Below, piece by piece: positions 46,607 through 54,704 of a stretch of DNA of 64,000 nucleotides. Under the pieces are notes generated by a model, which was not told the origin of the DNA, searched no databases, and worked only from the letters and a program-made list of their open reading frames with translations. A program made the position numbers and the translations under genes. This stretch comes from Puniceicoccaceae bacterium 5H. GTDB taxonomy: Bacteria; Verrucomicrobiota; Verrucomicrobiia; Opitutales; Oceanipulchritudinaceae. Position 1 is the first letter of the stretch; each line of letters starts with the position of its first letter. The stretch spans positions 132,501 to 196,500 of the forward strand of contig WOUP01000004.1 in NCBI GenBank assembly GCA_009772895.1, given 5' to 3'.

Positions 46607-46853
46607 CATCCCGGCGGGATGCCAGCCTTTAGCCGGTGGTTGAGGACGCGCAGCGTCCGACACCACCGGTTGCCTGATACGCCGTAGTCTGCACCCCGAA
46701 GGGCGTGCCACCGTAGGGGGAAGACTGCGCCGTTGCTGGCACCTTTTCAAGGTGCGGTCATGGTGGATGGAAATCCGGTGGTGTCGCCGCAGAGGCGGCT
46801 CAACCACCGGCTATAGGCTACGACCCCTCCGGGGTCGCGTGCCCGTCGCGGAG
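46607..46853. repeat. Multi-hairpin intergenic element, copy A (247 bp)
   Basis: A chain of about six hairpins: CATCCCGGCGGGATG (46607-46621); a nested stem with outer CCGGTGGT/ACCACCGG (46633-46640/46662-46669) and inner GGACGC/GCGTCC; GCAC-CCC/GGG-GTGC (46691-46708); GCACCTT/AAGGTGC (46739-46755); a second nested stem with outer CCGGTGGT/ACCACCGG (46775-46782/46803-46810) and inner CGCC/GGCG; and CGACCCC/GGGGTCG (46821-46837). Nearly identical to copy B. Confidence 0.85.
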
Positions 46854-46898
46854 GGAGCGGTAGGGCGCGGGGGCCGTGCAAGCCGATGCGTTTTGAGT

Positions 46899-46919
46899 GC
46901 TGAGCTTAGCTCAGCTTTT
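46899..46919 (+). terminator. Terminator-like hairpin in the repeat region
   Basis: Perfect 7-bp stem GCTGAGC/GCTCAGC with loop TTA and a following TTTTC. It comes 46 bases after copy A, so it could end a transcript that runs through the element. Confidence 0.5.
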
Positions 46920-47162
46920 CCTAGCGGAGTCGGAAAATCTATACGCCTCGTTTTCGTCTGCGATTGAGCGCTGATTTGCTGTTTCTCGCGAGGGAGGTTC
47001 GCCGTCAAAGCGGAGTCGCTTCGCACTCAAAATAGGTTCCGTGGCCGTCGAAAACGCACTTGCTCGGTGTTGCGTCCAATGCGGAAAAGCGGCGGGATAC
47101 GCCGCACTCCAAGGCGCGTTGGGTGCTTGGTGGCGTGCATGGAGACGGCGCCCTACTTTCAG

Positions 47163-47408
47163 CATCCCGGCGGGATGCCAGCCTTTAGCCGGTGGTTGAG
47201 GACGCGCAGCGTCCGACACTACCGGTTGCCTGATACGCCGTGGTCTGCACCCCGAAGGGTGTGCCACCGTAGCGGGAGACTGCGCCGTTGCTGGCACCTC
47301 TTCAAGGTGCGGTCGTGGTGGATGGAAACCCGGTGGTGTCGCCGCAGAGGCGGCTCAACCGCCGGCTACAGGCTGTGACCCCTCCGGGGTCGCGTGCCCG
47401 TCGCGGAG
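47163..47408. repeat. Multi-hairpin intergenic element, copy B (246 bp)
   Basis: Direct repeat of copy A, same orientation, differing at a small number of positions and one single-base length difference. In both nested stems the outer arm differs from copy A at one base (ACTACCGG for ACCACCGG; ACCGCCGG for ACCACCGG), and each change leaves a G-U pair rather than a mismatch in one folded RNA strand. Confidence 0.85.
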
Positions 47409-47549
47409 TGGGCGGCGGGGCGCGGGTGTCATCCAAGACGCGTTGGGTGGCCGGCGTCATCTCCAGAGAAGCCCGTCTCGGGAGGAAGCTAAAGTGGCGT
47501 TATTTTTAGGTAGAATCTCACCCTTCCCTCGCGCCACCTACGCACCCGT

Positions 47550-49505
47550 TCAATCGCCCCACTGGGCTTCGGCGGCCTCGAGTTCGGCGGTGGCGTTTTC
47601 CCAGGCTTCCATTGCGTTGTGCTGGTCGCGCTTGGTTTGTTCGTAGGCCTGCATGTCTTCCTTCAGGCCGTCGGAGCGACCGAAAAAGGCGGGGTCCTTC
47701 ATCTTTTCTTCCCAGGCGGCGATGGCGGCGTCGAGGCGCTCCACTTCGGCCTCGAGCTTTTCGACTTGCTGGCGCAAGGGCTGGAGCACGCGGCGTTTCT
47801 CGGCTTCGCGTTGGCGCCGCTCCTTGCCGCTGAGGTTGTCCGCGCTGCCGGCGGCGGGGGCCTTGCCGTTGTTGGCCGGGGCGAGCCCGTTGGCGGCGGC
47901 CTGTTCGGCTTCGACCTTGGCCAGATATTCGGTCACATTACCCCAGAACATACGGTGGCCGCTGGGGCTGATTTCGAGCACCTTCTGCACGATCGGATCG
48001 AGGAAATCGCGGTCGTGGGAGATAATGCAGAAGCCGCCGTCGTAGAGCCGCAAAGCCTGCTGCAGGGTGCGCTTGCTCTGCATGTCGAGGTGGTTCGTCG
48101 GCTCGTCGAGGATGAAGAAATTGGCGGGCTGGAGCAGCATGCGGGCGAGCGCCAGACGGTTTTTCTCGCCCCCGCTGAGCACCTTGACCGGCTTGAACGC
48201 CTCGTCGCCGCGAAAGAGGAACGAGCCGAGCACGTCGCGCGTCTGCTGTTCGGTGGCCGGGATGCCGCGCATGGCGGCCTGCACCACGTTGTCGTCCGGC
48301 TGGAGGGCCTCCGTCTGGTGCTGGGCAAAGTAGCTGATCTGCGCCTGATGCCCCAGCTCGCGCGTGCCGCGGTCCATCGCCTCCTCTCCGGCCATCATGC
48401 GGGCGAGGGTTGATTTGCCGGCGCCGTTGACGCCCACCACGGCGAGGCGGTCGCCCTTGTCGATCTTGAGGTCGAAGCCCTTGAAGAGGTGCAGGTTACC
48501 GTAGGCCTTGTGCAGGTCCTTGATCTCCATCACCGTGGCGCCGCAGCGTGGGGCGGGCGGGAACTTGAAGCTGACGCTCGCCTCGTCGTCCTCGATCTCG
48601 ACCAGCTCGACCTTCTCCATTGCCTTGATGCGGCTCTGCACCTGCCGGGCCTTGGTGGCCTTGGCGCGAAAGCGGTCGATGAAGGCCTGGGTCTTTTCCA
48701 TCTGGCGCTCCTGGCTCTCGCGCTGGGCGAGCGCGATGGCTTTGCGCTGGGCGTGTTCGGCCTCGTAAAAGCTGTAATTGCCGTTGTAGACGACCAGCTT
48801 GCCGCGCGAGAGGGCAAAGGTCTTGTTCGTCAGCTCGTCGAGGAACGCCCGGTCGTGGGAAATCAGCACGAGGCCGCCGGGGTAGGTGCGCAGGTATTGC
48901 TCCAGCCAGCGCTGAGAGGGCAAATCAAGGTGATTCGTCGGCTCGTCGAGCAGCAGAAAGGTGGGTTGCGCCAGCAGCAGTTTGGAGAGCGCGATGCGCA
49001 TTTGCCAGCCGCCGGAGAACTCTCCGCAGTCGCGTCCCATATCCCGCTCGGCAAAACCGAGACCGCTGAGCACCTTTTCGGCACGGGCGCGCAGCTTGTG
49101 GGCTTCGCGGGCTTCCAACTCGCGTTCCAGCTCGCCGATGTGCTCCAGCTCGTGGCGGTAGGCCTCGCTCTCGTGATCGAGCGTATGCAGGCGCTCGGTA
49201 GCCGCATCCACCAGCGCGTGCAGCTCGTAAGTCCGCCGGTCGGCCTGCATCACCTCGTCGATCACCGGCTGGCCGTGCGCCTCCAGGCCGTCCTGCGGCA
49301 GGTAGCCCAGCGTGGTGCCAGCGGTGCGGTCGATCCGCCCGCCATCGGTCTCCACGCGGCCGAGCAACACCCTCAGCAGGGTCGATTTACCCGAGCCGTT
49401 GCTGCCGACCAGGCCAATACGGTCGCGGTCCCCCAGGCGGGCGCTGATGCCATCGTAGAGCACCTTGGGTCCGTAGCGGAGGGAAAGCTGTTGGATCTCG
49501 ATCAT
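47550..49505 (-). CDS. ABC-F family ATPase
   Basis: Soluble protein of 651 residues with two ABC domains and no membrane segments, typical of ABC-F translation factors and antibiotic-resistance ribosome-protection proteins (Uup/YheS/EttA relatives). Domain 1 has Walker A GSNGSGKST and signature FSGGWQMRIAL with Walker B FLLLDEPTNHLD. An interdomain linker follows (about 235-325). Domain 2 has GVNGAGKST, LSGGEKNRLAL and FILDEPTNHLD. A charged C-terminal extension (about 540-651) forms a predicted coiled coil, as in YheS and Uup. It is probably monocistronic. The exact subfamily is not assigned. Confidence 0.93.
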   Translation of the reverse strand: MIEIQQLSLRYGPKVLYDGISARLGDRDRIGLVGSNGSGKSTLLRVLLGRVETDGGRIDRTAGTTLGYLPQDGLEAHGQPVIDEVMQADRRTYELHALVDAATERLHTLDHESEAYRHELEHIGELERELEAREAHKLRARAEKVLSGLGFAERDMGRDCGEFSGGWQMRIALSKLLLAQPTFLLLDEPTNHLDLPSQRWLEQYLRTYPGGLVLISHDRAFLDELTNKTFALSRGKLVVYNGNYSFYEAEHAQRKAIALAQRESQERQMEKTQAFIDRFRAKATKARQVQSRIKAMEKVELVEIEDDEASVSFKFPPAPRCGATVMEIKDLHKAYGNLHLFKGFDLKIDKGDRLAVVGVNGAGKSTLARMMAGEEAMDRGTRELGHQAQISYFAQHQTEALQPDDNVVQAAMRGIPATEQQTRDVLGSFLFRGDEAFKPVKVLSGGEKNRLALARMLLQPANFFILDEPTNHLDMQSKRTLQQALRLYDGGFCIISHDRDFLDPIVQKVLEISPSGHRMFWGNVTEYLAKVEAEQAAANGLAPANNGKAPAAGSADNLSGKERRQREAEKRRVLQPLRQQVEKLEAEVERLDAAIAAWEEKMKDPAFFGRSDGLKEDMQAYEQTKRDQHNAMEAWENATAELEAAEAQWGD

Positions 49506-49706
49506 GAAAAGCCTCCAGCAAAACAGATCCGGCCCGGGGGCGAAACACCATTTTTACGCCGCTTGCTGGATCCCCGAAAATGGCGGAAAAGGGATCTTTC
49601 TTATGTTATTCATTAGTAACGCTCCAAGCGGTTGATGTAGATGTTCTTGCAGTGTAAAAATACAAAGCTGCCCTTGATTATTTGCCGTTTATTCCGTGTG
49701 TAGGAC

Positions 49707-50654
49707 ATGTCATCGCCCCAGACTATGCTCAAACAAATCTCTTGCCTCTCCCTGCTTTCGTTGGCCACGGCTTCGCTGTCGGCCATCACCTTTACGTTCG
49801 ATTACTCCTACGACTCCAACGACTTTTTCTCTGGTGCCAACGTTGGGCGCCGCGCGTATCTGGAGCAGGCGGGCAGCCTGTTCGAGAGTCTGTTGACGGA
49901 CAACTTTTCCGCGATCAGTCCCGGCGGCAGCCTGACTTACACGCAGCAGTTCAGCAATCCGGGCACCGGTGAGGTCCAGTCGGCCACGGATGTGCCGGTC
50001 GCCCAAGACGAGATCATCGTCTATGCCGGCGGGCGCGATCTGGGTGGCTCCACGCTGGGGCGGGGTGGCCCGGGCGGCTGGAACGCGAGCGGTAACAGCA
50101 GCTTTTTCAGCGACATCCGCCGGGGGCAGGGTGACACGATTGGCGCCACCGCCGACGATTTTGGCGTGTGGGGCGGCTCGATCAGCTTCGACAGCGATTC
50201 GAGCTGGTACTTCGATGACGACATCAGCACGGTCGAGTCCTTCGCGGGCCAATACGACTTTTACTCCGTGGCCATTCACGAACTGGGTCACTTGCTTGGG
50301 ATGGGGACGGCCGACAGCTGGGACAACCTGATCGACGGCGGCAATTTCTTTACCGGCGCGAAGTCGATGGAAGTCTACGGTGGGCCGGTGCCGCTCCAGA
50401 GCAGCGGGGGGCACTTCTCCTCGGGCGTGGAGAGCGAGACCATTGCCGAGGCCGCCACCGCCCAGGAAGCGGCCATGGACCCGGATATCGCCAGCAATGT
50501 GCGCAAATACTTTACGCTGCTCGATGTGGCCGCGCTGGATGACCTCGGCTGGGACATCGACTACGCCAACGTGCCCGAGCCCCGCACGACCGCCCTGCTC
50601 GGCGGCCTCGCCGCCTTGGGCCTGATCGCCTTCCGCCGCCGCCAGCGCTGCTAG
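49707..50654 (+). CDS. Secreted metalloprotease with PEP-CTERM anchor
   Basis: A 315-residue exported protein. A signal peptide (about residues 7-25, MLKQISCLSLLSLATASLSA) precedes a zinc-metallopeptidase domain. The zinc motif is AIHELGHLLGMG (HExxHxxG). The usual third His is not two residues later, so the third ligand is probably the His of GGHFSSG, followed by a Met-turn-like AAMDPDI. The C-terminus has the PEP-CTERM signal: VPEP, a hydrophobic helix and RRRQR, which an exosortase would process. Start: ATG at 49707; an ATG at 49725 is an alternative. Substrate unknown. Confidence 0.85.
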   Translation: MSSPQTMLKQISCLSLLSLATASLSAITFTFDYSYDSNDFFSGANVGRRAYLEQAGSLFESLLTDNFSAISPGGSLTYTQQFSNPGTGEVQSATDVPVAQDEIIVYAGGRDLGGSTLGRGGPGGWNASGNSSFFSDIRRGQGDTIGATADDFGVWGGSISFDSDSSWYFDDDISTVESFAGQYDFYSVAIHELGHLLGMGTADSWDNLIDGGNFFTGAKSMEVYGGPVPLQSSGGHFSSGVESETIAEAATAQEAAMDPDIASNVRKYFTLLDVAALDDLGWDIDYANVPEPRTTALLGGLAALGLIAFRRRQRC

Positions 50655-50670
50655 GCAGAAGGGGCTTTTT

Positions 50671-50835
50671 ATCCGCAGATTATCAGGAGGGACGCAGATT
50701 TGTTTTTCCTGTTTTGGTCCACAGATGGGTGGGATTACGGTTCCAGATGTTGCACTGAGCCCGCAGCGCGTGACGTGCTGCCAATGGACATAGAGGGATG
50801 AAGTGTCCGCAGATGAGCAGGATTGGCGCAGATTT
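50671..50835. repeat. Cluster of CCGCAGAT-type repeats upstream of the GxxExxY gene's 3' end
   Basis: Units at 50671-50700 (ATCCGCAGAT then GACGCAGATT) and 50806-50835 (TCCGCAGAT then GCGCAGATTT), and a variant at 50718-50740 (TCCACAGATGGGTGGGATTA). Similar units occur at 6638-6666 and inverted at 51464-51492, so this is a dispersed family of short repeats. Confidence 0.6.
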
Positions 50836-50882
50836 TCCTGGGGTCAGGGCTCGGAGGTTGCTCTATGGCTCGAATCTGAGGA

Positions 50883-51284
50883 TCATCCCTCCTTTTGCTT
50901 CCCATCTGGATGATTCAGCACGAGCCGCTTTGACACCAGAGAAGGCGTACCGAAGTTGAACAGCAGCGCCTTCGTGAAGCCGGTCGCTTTGAGATAGTTG
51001 ATGACCTGCGCTTCCTCTTGTCCGCTGAGTCGCATTAAGGCTTTAAGTTCTACAATGGTAGTTCCAAAGCAGATAAAGTCTGCGCGGTAGTGGGTGTTGA
51101 GCTTGGTGCCTCGGTAGTGGATCGGGAGGGGCGCTTCCCGCAAATAAGGGACCTGCGCCCACTTGAGCTCCTGTTCCAAGGCTTCCTGATAGACCGCTTC
51201 CAGAAAACCGGATCCCAATTCCCGGTGGACGGTCATCGCTGCGCCAATCACTGCATAGGTTTCAGGATCCCGAGAAGACACCAT
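50883..51284 (-). CDS. GxxExxY protein
   Basis: A 133-residue protein of the GxxExxY family, named for GSGFLEAVYQEAL here. The remaining conserved parts are YRADFICFGTTIVELKAL and INYLKATGFTKALLFNFG, which match a PD-(D/E)XK-like nuclease fold (DFI...ELK). Function is unknown; family members are widespread and frequently sit among short repeats. Here both flanks carry CCGCAGAT-type repeats, on the left at 50671-50835 and on the right at 51464-51492. Its codon use resembles the surrounding genes only loosely. Confidence 0.85.
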   Translation of the reverse strand: MVSSRDPETYAVIGAAMTVHRELGSGFLEAVYQEALEQELKWAQVPYLREAPLPIHYRGTKLNTHYRADFICFGTTIVELKALMRLSGQEEAQVINYLKATGFTKALLFNFGTPSLVSKRLVLNHPDGKQKEG

Positions 51285-51579
51285 GGAGGACCTTCTTCAT
51301 TAAACCAAACGATCTGCAAGCCTTATGGTGAAAGCGGAGTTTTTATCCGCCGATGGTCAGGGTTAGGCCGGTCTGGGCTGAAAACTCCGGACAAGTCCGT
51401 AGACCCCATCCAGATCCAAGGAGCATCTTGTCGAATCCACGGACCGCCAGCCTCGGAAAAAAAAATCTGCGGAAATGCGCGTAATCTGCGGATCCATAAC
51501 TGGATCGGAAGCTGTAGGTTCTCAGGCTGTATTCGGATGTTTACGTGTTGGCGGAAGCGGGTTTGTCTAGGGGGCGAGG
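51285..51579. repeat. Intergenic region with inverted CCGCAGAT-type repeat
   Basis: A 295-base gap between the GxxExxY gene and recQ. It holds the inverted repeat unit at 51464-51492 (AATCTGCGGAAATGCGCGTA then ATCTGCGGAT) and a weaker relative near 51343 (ATCCGCCGATGGTCAGGGTT). Otherwise no gene-like structure. Confidence 0.55.
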
Positions 51580-53676
51580 ATGCGAGAAGAAGCAAGACAG
51601 GCCTTGGCGCAGTATTTCGGGTTTTCCGCTTTTCGGGCGCCGCAGGAAGACATCGTGGCCGCCGCGTTGGAAGGGCGCGACACGCTCGTCATCATGCCCA
51701 CTGGGGGCGGCAAGAGCCTGTGTTACCAGCTGCCCGCGCTCCTGCTCGATGGGGTGACGGTGGTGGTTTCGCCGCTGATCGCGTTGATGAAGGACCAGGT
51801 GGATGCGCTGCAGGCACGCGGCATCCCGGCGGCGATGATCAACAGCAGCCAGAGCTGGAACGAGCAACTGGCCATCCTCGACGACCTGCGCGAGGGCCAG
51901 CTGAAGCTGATCTACGTTGCGCCCGAACGCTTCCGGGCCGAGAGCTTCCGCCGGGCGCTGCAGGACATGCCGATCGCGCGCCTCGCGATTGACGAGGCGC
52001 ACTGCCTGTCCCAATGGGGGCACGACTTCCGGCCCGACTACCTGCGGCTGGGCGAGGCGCGCAAGGCGATGGGCAGCCCGCCCTGTATCGCGTTGACTGC
52101 TACCGCGACGCCCGAGGTGCGCGGTGACATCGTCGATACGCTGGAGCTGCGCGAGCCGGCGACCTTCGTGGCGGGTTTCGGCCGCGAAAACCTGGCCTTC
52201 CGCATTACCCGCGTCGAGAAGGATGAGCACAAATACGTGCGCATCAAGAGCCTGATCGAGGCCCACCGCACGGGTATCATCTACTGCGCGACGCGCAAGA
52301 GCACGGAGGCAGTCTCCGAATGGCTCAACTGCGAGCACATCGACCACATCGCCTACCACGGCGGCTTGAGCGACGACGCCCGCAGCGAGGCGCAGGAGCG
52401 CTTCTTGCGTCAGGAGGTAGGCATCGCGGTGGCGACCAACGCCTTCGGCATGGGCATCGACCGCGCGGACGTGCGCTTTGTCTGCCACTTTGAGCTGCCG
52501 GGCAGCATCGAGGCCTATTATCAGGAGGCCGGGCGTGCCGGGCGCGATGGCCAGGAGAGCGTGTGCGAGCTGCTGTTTCGTCCGAGCGACCGCCGCGTGC
52601 AGGAATTTTTCCTCGATGGGGCCAATCCGCCGCCCGCGCTCGTGCACCAGGTGTTCACGACCTTGCGCCGCATGGCCGATGATCAGGGCGAAGTGCTGCT
52701 TTCGATCGACGACCTGACGGAGAAGGTGGGTCGCGGCACCAACCCGATGGGCGTGGGCACGAGCCTCAGCGTCTTGACCCGGGCGGGGGTGATCGAGCGC
52801 TTCGACGTGCCGGGCCAGCGCATCCGCGGCACCCGGCTCAAGCAACCGGGCCTGAAGGCGAAGGACCTGCCGCTCGACACGGCCGCGATGGACGAAAAAC
52901 GGCGCCGCGACTACCAGAAGCTCGAGCGGCTGATCGACCTGTGTCATGCGCCGGGGTGCCGTCAACAGGCCATCCTGCGCTACTTTGGCGAAAACAGTCA
53001 GGAAAACTGCAAGAAATGCGACCGCTGCGCCCGCCGTTCCGACGCCCGCGAAGGCAATGCGGAGGAGGCGCTGGTCTTGCGCAAGGCGCTGAGTGGCGTC
53101 GCCCGCATGAGCAAGCGTGCGGACACCCACCACTGGATCCCGCGCTTTGGGCGCACCAAGATCATTGCCTGCCTGCGCGGCAGTGAGCGTCAGGACCTGA
53201 CCGACGCCGGCCTGACGCAGCTCTCGACCTACGGTCTGCTCAAGGAACTCCCGCAGGCCTACCTGCGCGCGCTTTTCGACGAGATGGAGGCGGCCGGCCT
53301 GATCGAATCGAGCACGGACGAATACCGCCTGGTGGGGCTGACGAGCCTCGGTTCACGCGTCATGCTGGGCGAAGATGCGGCGGCGTTGCGCTGGCCGCCG
53401 CTGGCCAGTGCGCCCGCCGGCGACGAGATCGACTACGACCGCCACCTCTACGACGAGCTGGTGCGCCTGCGCAACCAGATGGCCCGCGAACGCAAGAACG
53501 CGCCCGCCTATACGATCTTCCCCAACCGCGTGCTGAAGCATCTGGCCGCGAAGAAGCCGCTGACTGCCGAAGACGCCAAGGAGCTGCCCGGCATTGGCGA
53601 GGCCAAGGCCAAATCCGTCCTGCCGCGCTTCCTCAAGGTCATCGCCGCCCACGCCAAGAGCAGCGCGGTGGCGTAA
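51580..53676 (+). CDS. recQ: ATP-dependent DNA helicase RecQ
   Basis: 3'-5' DNA helicase of the RecQ family, 698 residues. Motifs: Walker A PTGGGKSLCYQLPALL (about 40-55), motif II IDEAHCLSQWGHDFRPDY, motif V/VI region ATNAFGMGIDRADVRFVCHFELPGS and YYQEAGRAGRDG. The RQC zinc-binding region has cysteines at HAPGCR and ENCKKCDRC. A C-terminal HRDC-like domain ends the protein (YDELVRLRNQMARERKNAPA and ELPGIGEAKAKS). It is full length, acting in recombination and replication-fork repair. The start ATG at 51580 follows a purine-rich GGGGCGAGG stretch. Confidence 0.96.
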   Translation: MREEARQALAQYFGFSAFRAPQEDIVAAALEGRDTLVIMPTGGGKSLCYQLPALLLDGVTVVVSPLIALMKDQVDALQARGIPAAMINSSQSWNEQLAILDDLREGQLKLIYVAPERFRAESFRRALQDMPIARLAIDEAHCLSQWGHDFRPDYLRLGEARKAMGSPPCIALTATATPEVRGDIVDTLELREPATFVAGFGRENLAFRITRVEKDEHKYVRIKSLIEAHRTGIIYCATRKSTEAVSEWLNCEHIDHIAYHGGLSDDARSEAQERFLRQEVGIAVATNAFGMGIDRADVRFVCHFELPGSIEAYYQEAGRAGRDGQESVCELLFRPSDRRVQEFFLDGANPPPALVHQVFTTLRRMADDQGEVLLSIDDLTEKVGRGTNPMGVGTSLSVLTRAGVIERFDVPGQRIRGTRLKQPGLKAKDLPLDTAAMDEKRRRDYQKLERLIDLCHAPGCRQQAILRYFGENSQENCKKCDRCARRSDAREGNAEEALVLRKALSGVARMSKRADTHHWIPRFGRTKIIACLRGSERQDLTDAGLTQLSTYGLLKELPQAYLRALFDEMEAAGLIESSTDEYRLVGLTSLGSRVMLGEDAAALRWPPLASAPAGDEIDYDRHLYDELVRLRNQMARERKNAPAYTIFPNRVLKHLAAKKPLTAEDAKELPGIGEAKAKSVLPRFLKVIAAHAKSSAVA

Positions 53677-53730
53677 CTAAGCAGCGTTTACAGGTTGAGT
53701 TTGGCATGGTACCAGCCCTACCATTGAGAA

Positions 53731-54612
53731 ATGGATGATGCGCGTCGTTCAGAACTTCGAGCCGAAGCAGAGAGAGAGTATGCTGAAGAAGAGGCCTATG
53801 CTGCGGCATACAATCAAGTGATAGAATGGTTCCTCGCACGCTATGAAGATCCCGCAAAGATTTTGCCCTATGAGGGACAGAAGGGAGGCTATCAGTATAT
53901 ATGGGGGGATCCCGTTGACCCGGCAGAAGTCTTGTATGACAGATTTGGGGACGAGGTTGGTGAGGACCTACTTGATCAAGTAGCGGAAAGTCTACGTGCC
54001 GAGTGTCCTAAATGGACGCCACTTCCCTCCCTTAAGGACTACAATGATGATGAGGCTACTCATGTGGGCTATCACAGGCGGTTTCATGCGTCTTTGGAAA
54101 AGGTGAAGAGACAGCTTAACCGAATAAGCGAACCGGAGGAGTGGTCGTTAATTTTGCCGCTTCTATTTGTGCATCTTGTTTCAATTATGGAGTCATATCT
54201 TCAGGGCGTGATTATAGCAATGGTTCGCTGTTCGACAGTGTCTATGCGGCGCTTTGTGGAAGGATATAAACCGTTTACAGAGGAGGATATCAAGATGTCT
54301 GCGATTTACAATCGCATGGAAACGCTGCCGGATAAGGTGTTAGAGCATATACTACGCATCCCATTTCATCAGCTTGATCTTGTAGCGAAAATTTATAAGT
54401 TCACCTTGGATATTGATTTCCCAGCTGACCGTTCAGACTTGCTCAAGGCCATTAGCAAACGGCATGATATCGTTCATCGTAACTGCAGAAATAAAAAAGG
54501 TGAGATCTTCACCGTATCCAAGCAAGATGTGTCGGAGTTGTTTGCTCTAGTAGCTGATTTGGGAAATATGGTAAATTCTCAAATCGAAGAAATGCGAGCC
54601 AATCGGCAATAG
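53731..54612 (+). CDS. HEPN-like protein (RHDIVH motif), candidate RNase
   Basis: A 293-residue protein, helical and without membrane segments. Near residues 243-252 it has KRHDIVHRN, matching the R-x4-6-H catalytic motif of HEPN-superfamily ribonucleases, followed by basic CRNKKGE. The pattern resembles the RiboL-PSP-HEPN branch. A preceding hydrophobic helix (LLFVHLVSIMESYLQG) is typical of the HEPN core. HEPN proteins act as toxins, in phage defence or in RNA processing. The gene is visibly AT-richer than recQ upstream and the SulP gene downstream, with different codon use, which suggests transfer. No antitoxin-like partner ORF is adjacent. Confidence 0.7.
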   Translation: MDDARRSELRAEAEREYAEEEAYAAAYNQVIEWFLARYEDPAKILPYEGQKGGYQYIWGDPVDPAEVLYDRFGDEVGEDLLDQVAESLRAECPKWTPLPSLKDYNDDEATHVGYHRRFHASLEKVKRQLNRISEPEEWSLILPLLFVHLVSIMESYLQGVIIAMVRCSTVSMRRFVEGYKPFTEEDIKMSAIYNRMETLPDKVLEHILRIPFHQLDLVAKIYKFTLDIDFPADRSDLLKAISKRHDIVHRNCRNKKGEIFTVSKQDVSELFALVADLGNMVNSQIEEMRANRQ

Positions 54613-54704
54613 AAAATCGACGAAACCGCTTCTATTCTAATAATTACCGAGGAAGCCTCGCGGTCGACCTTCGCGGCTTAGCGTGAGCAAAGCCCCTTCC
54701 CCCG

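Larger units (their letters stand above)
46477..47549. other. 1.07-kb non-coding region with two copies of a multi-hairpin element
   Basis: No ORF with coding character was found here. It contains the two ~247-bp repeats listed separately, plus further small palindromes in the same style: GGGATG-CGCA-GCATTCC at about 46528, a GCTGAGC/GCTCAGC hairpin at 46899-46915, and a GCGTTGGGTG block that occurs near 47117 and again near 47440. The stretch between the two copies (46860-47160) shows no recognisable gene remnant. Confidence 0.7.

Noticed and set aside
46477-47549. CRISPR array or tRNA cluster in the repeat-rich gap
   Set aside because: Only two long direct copies exist, without short regular repeats and unique spacers, and no cloverleaf with a TTCRA arm was seen.
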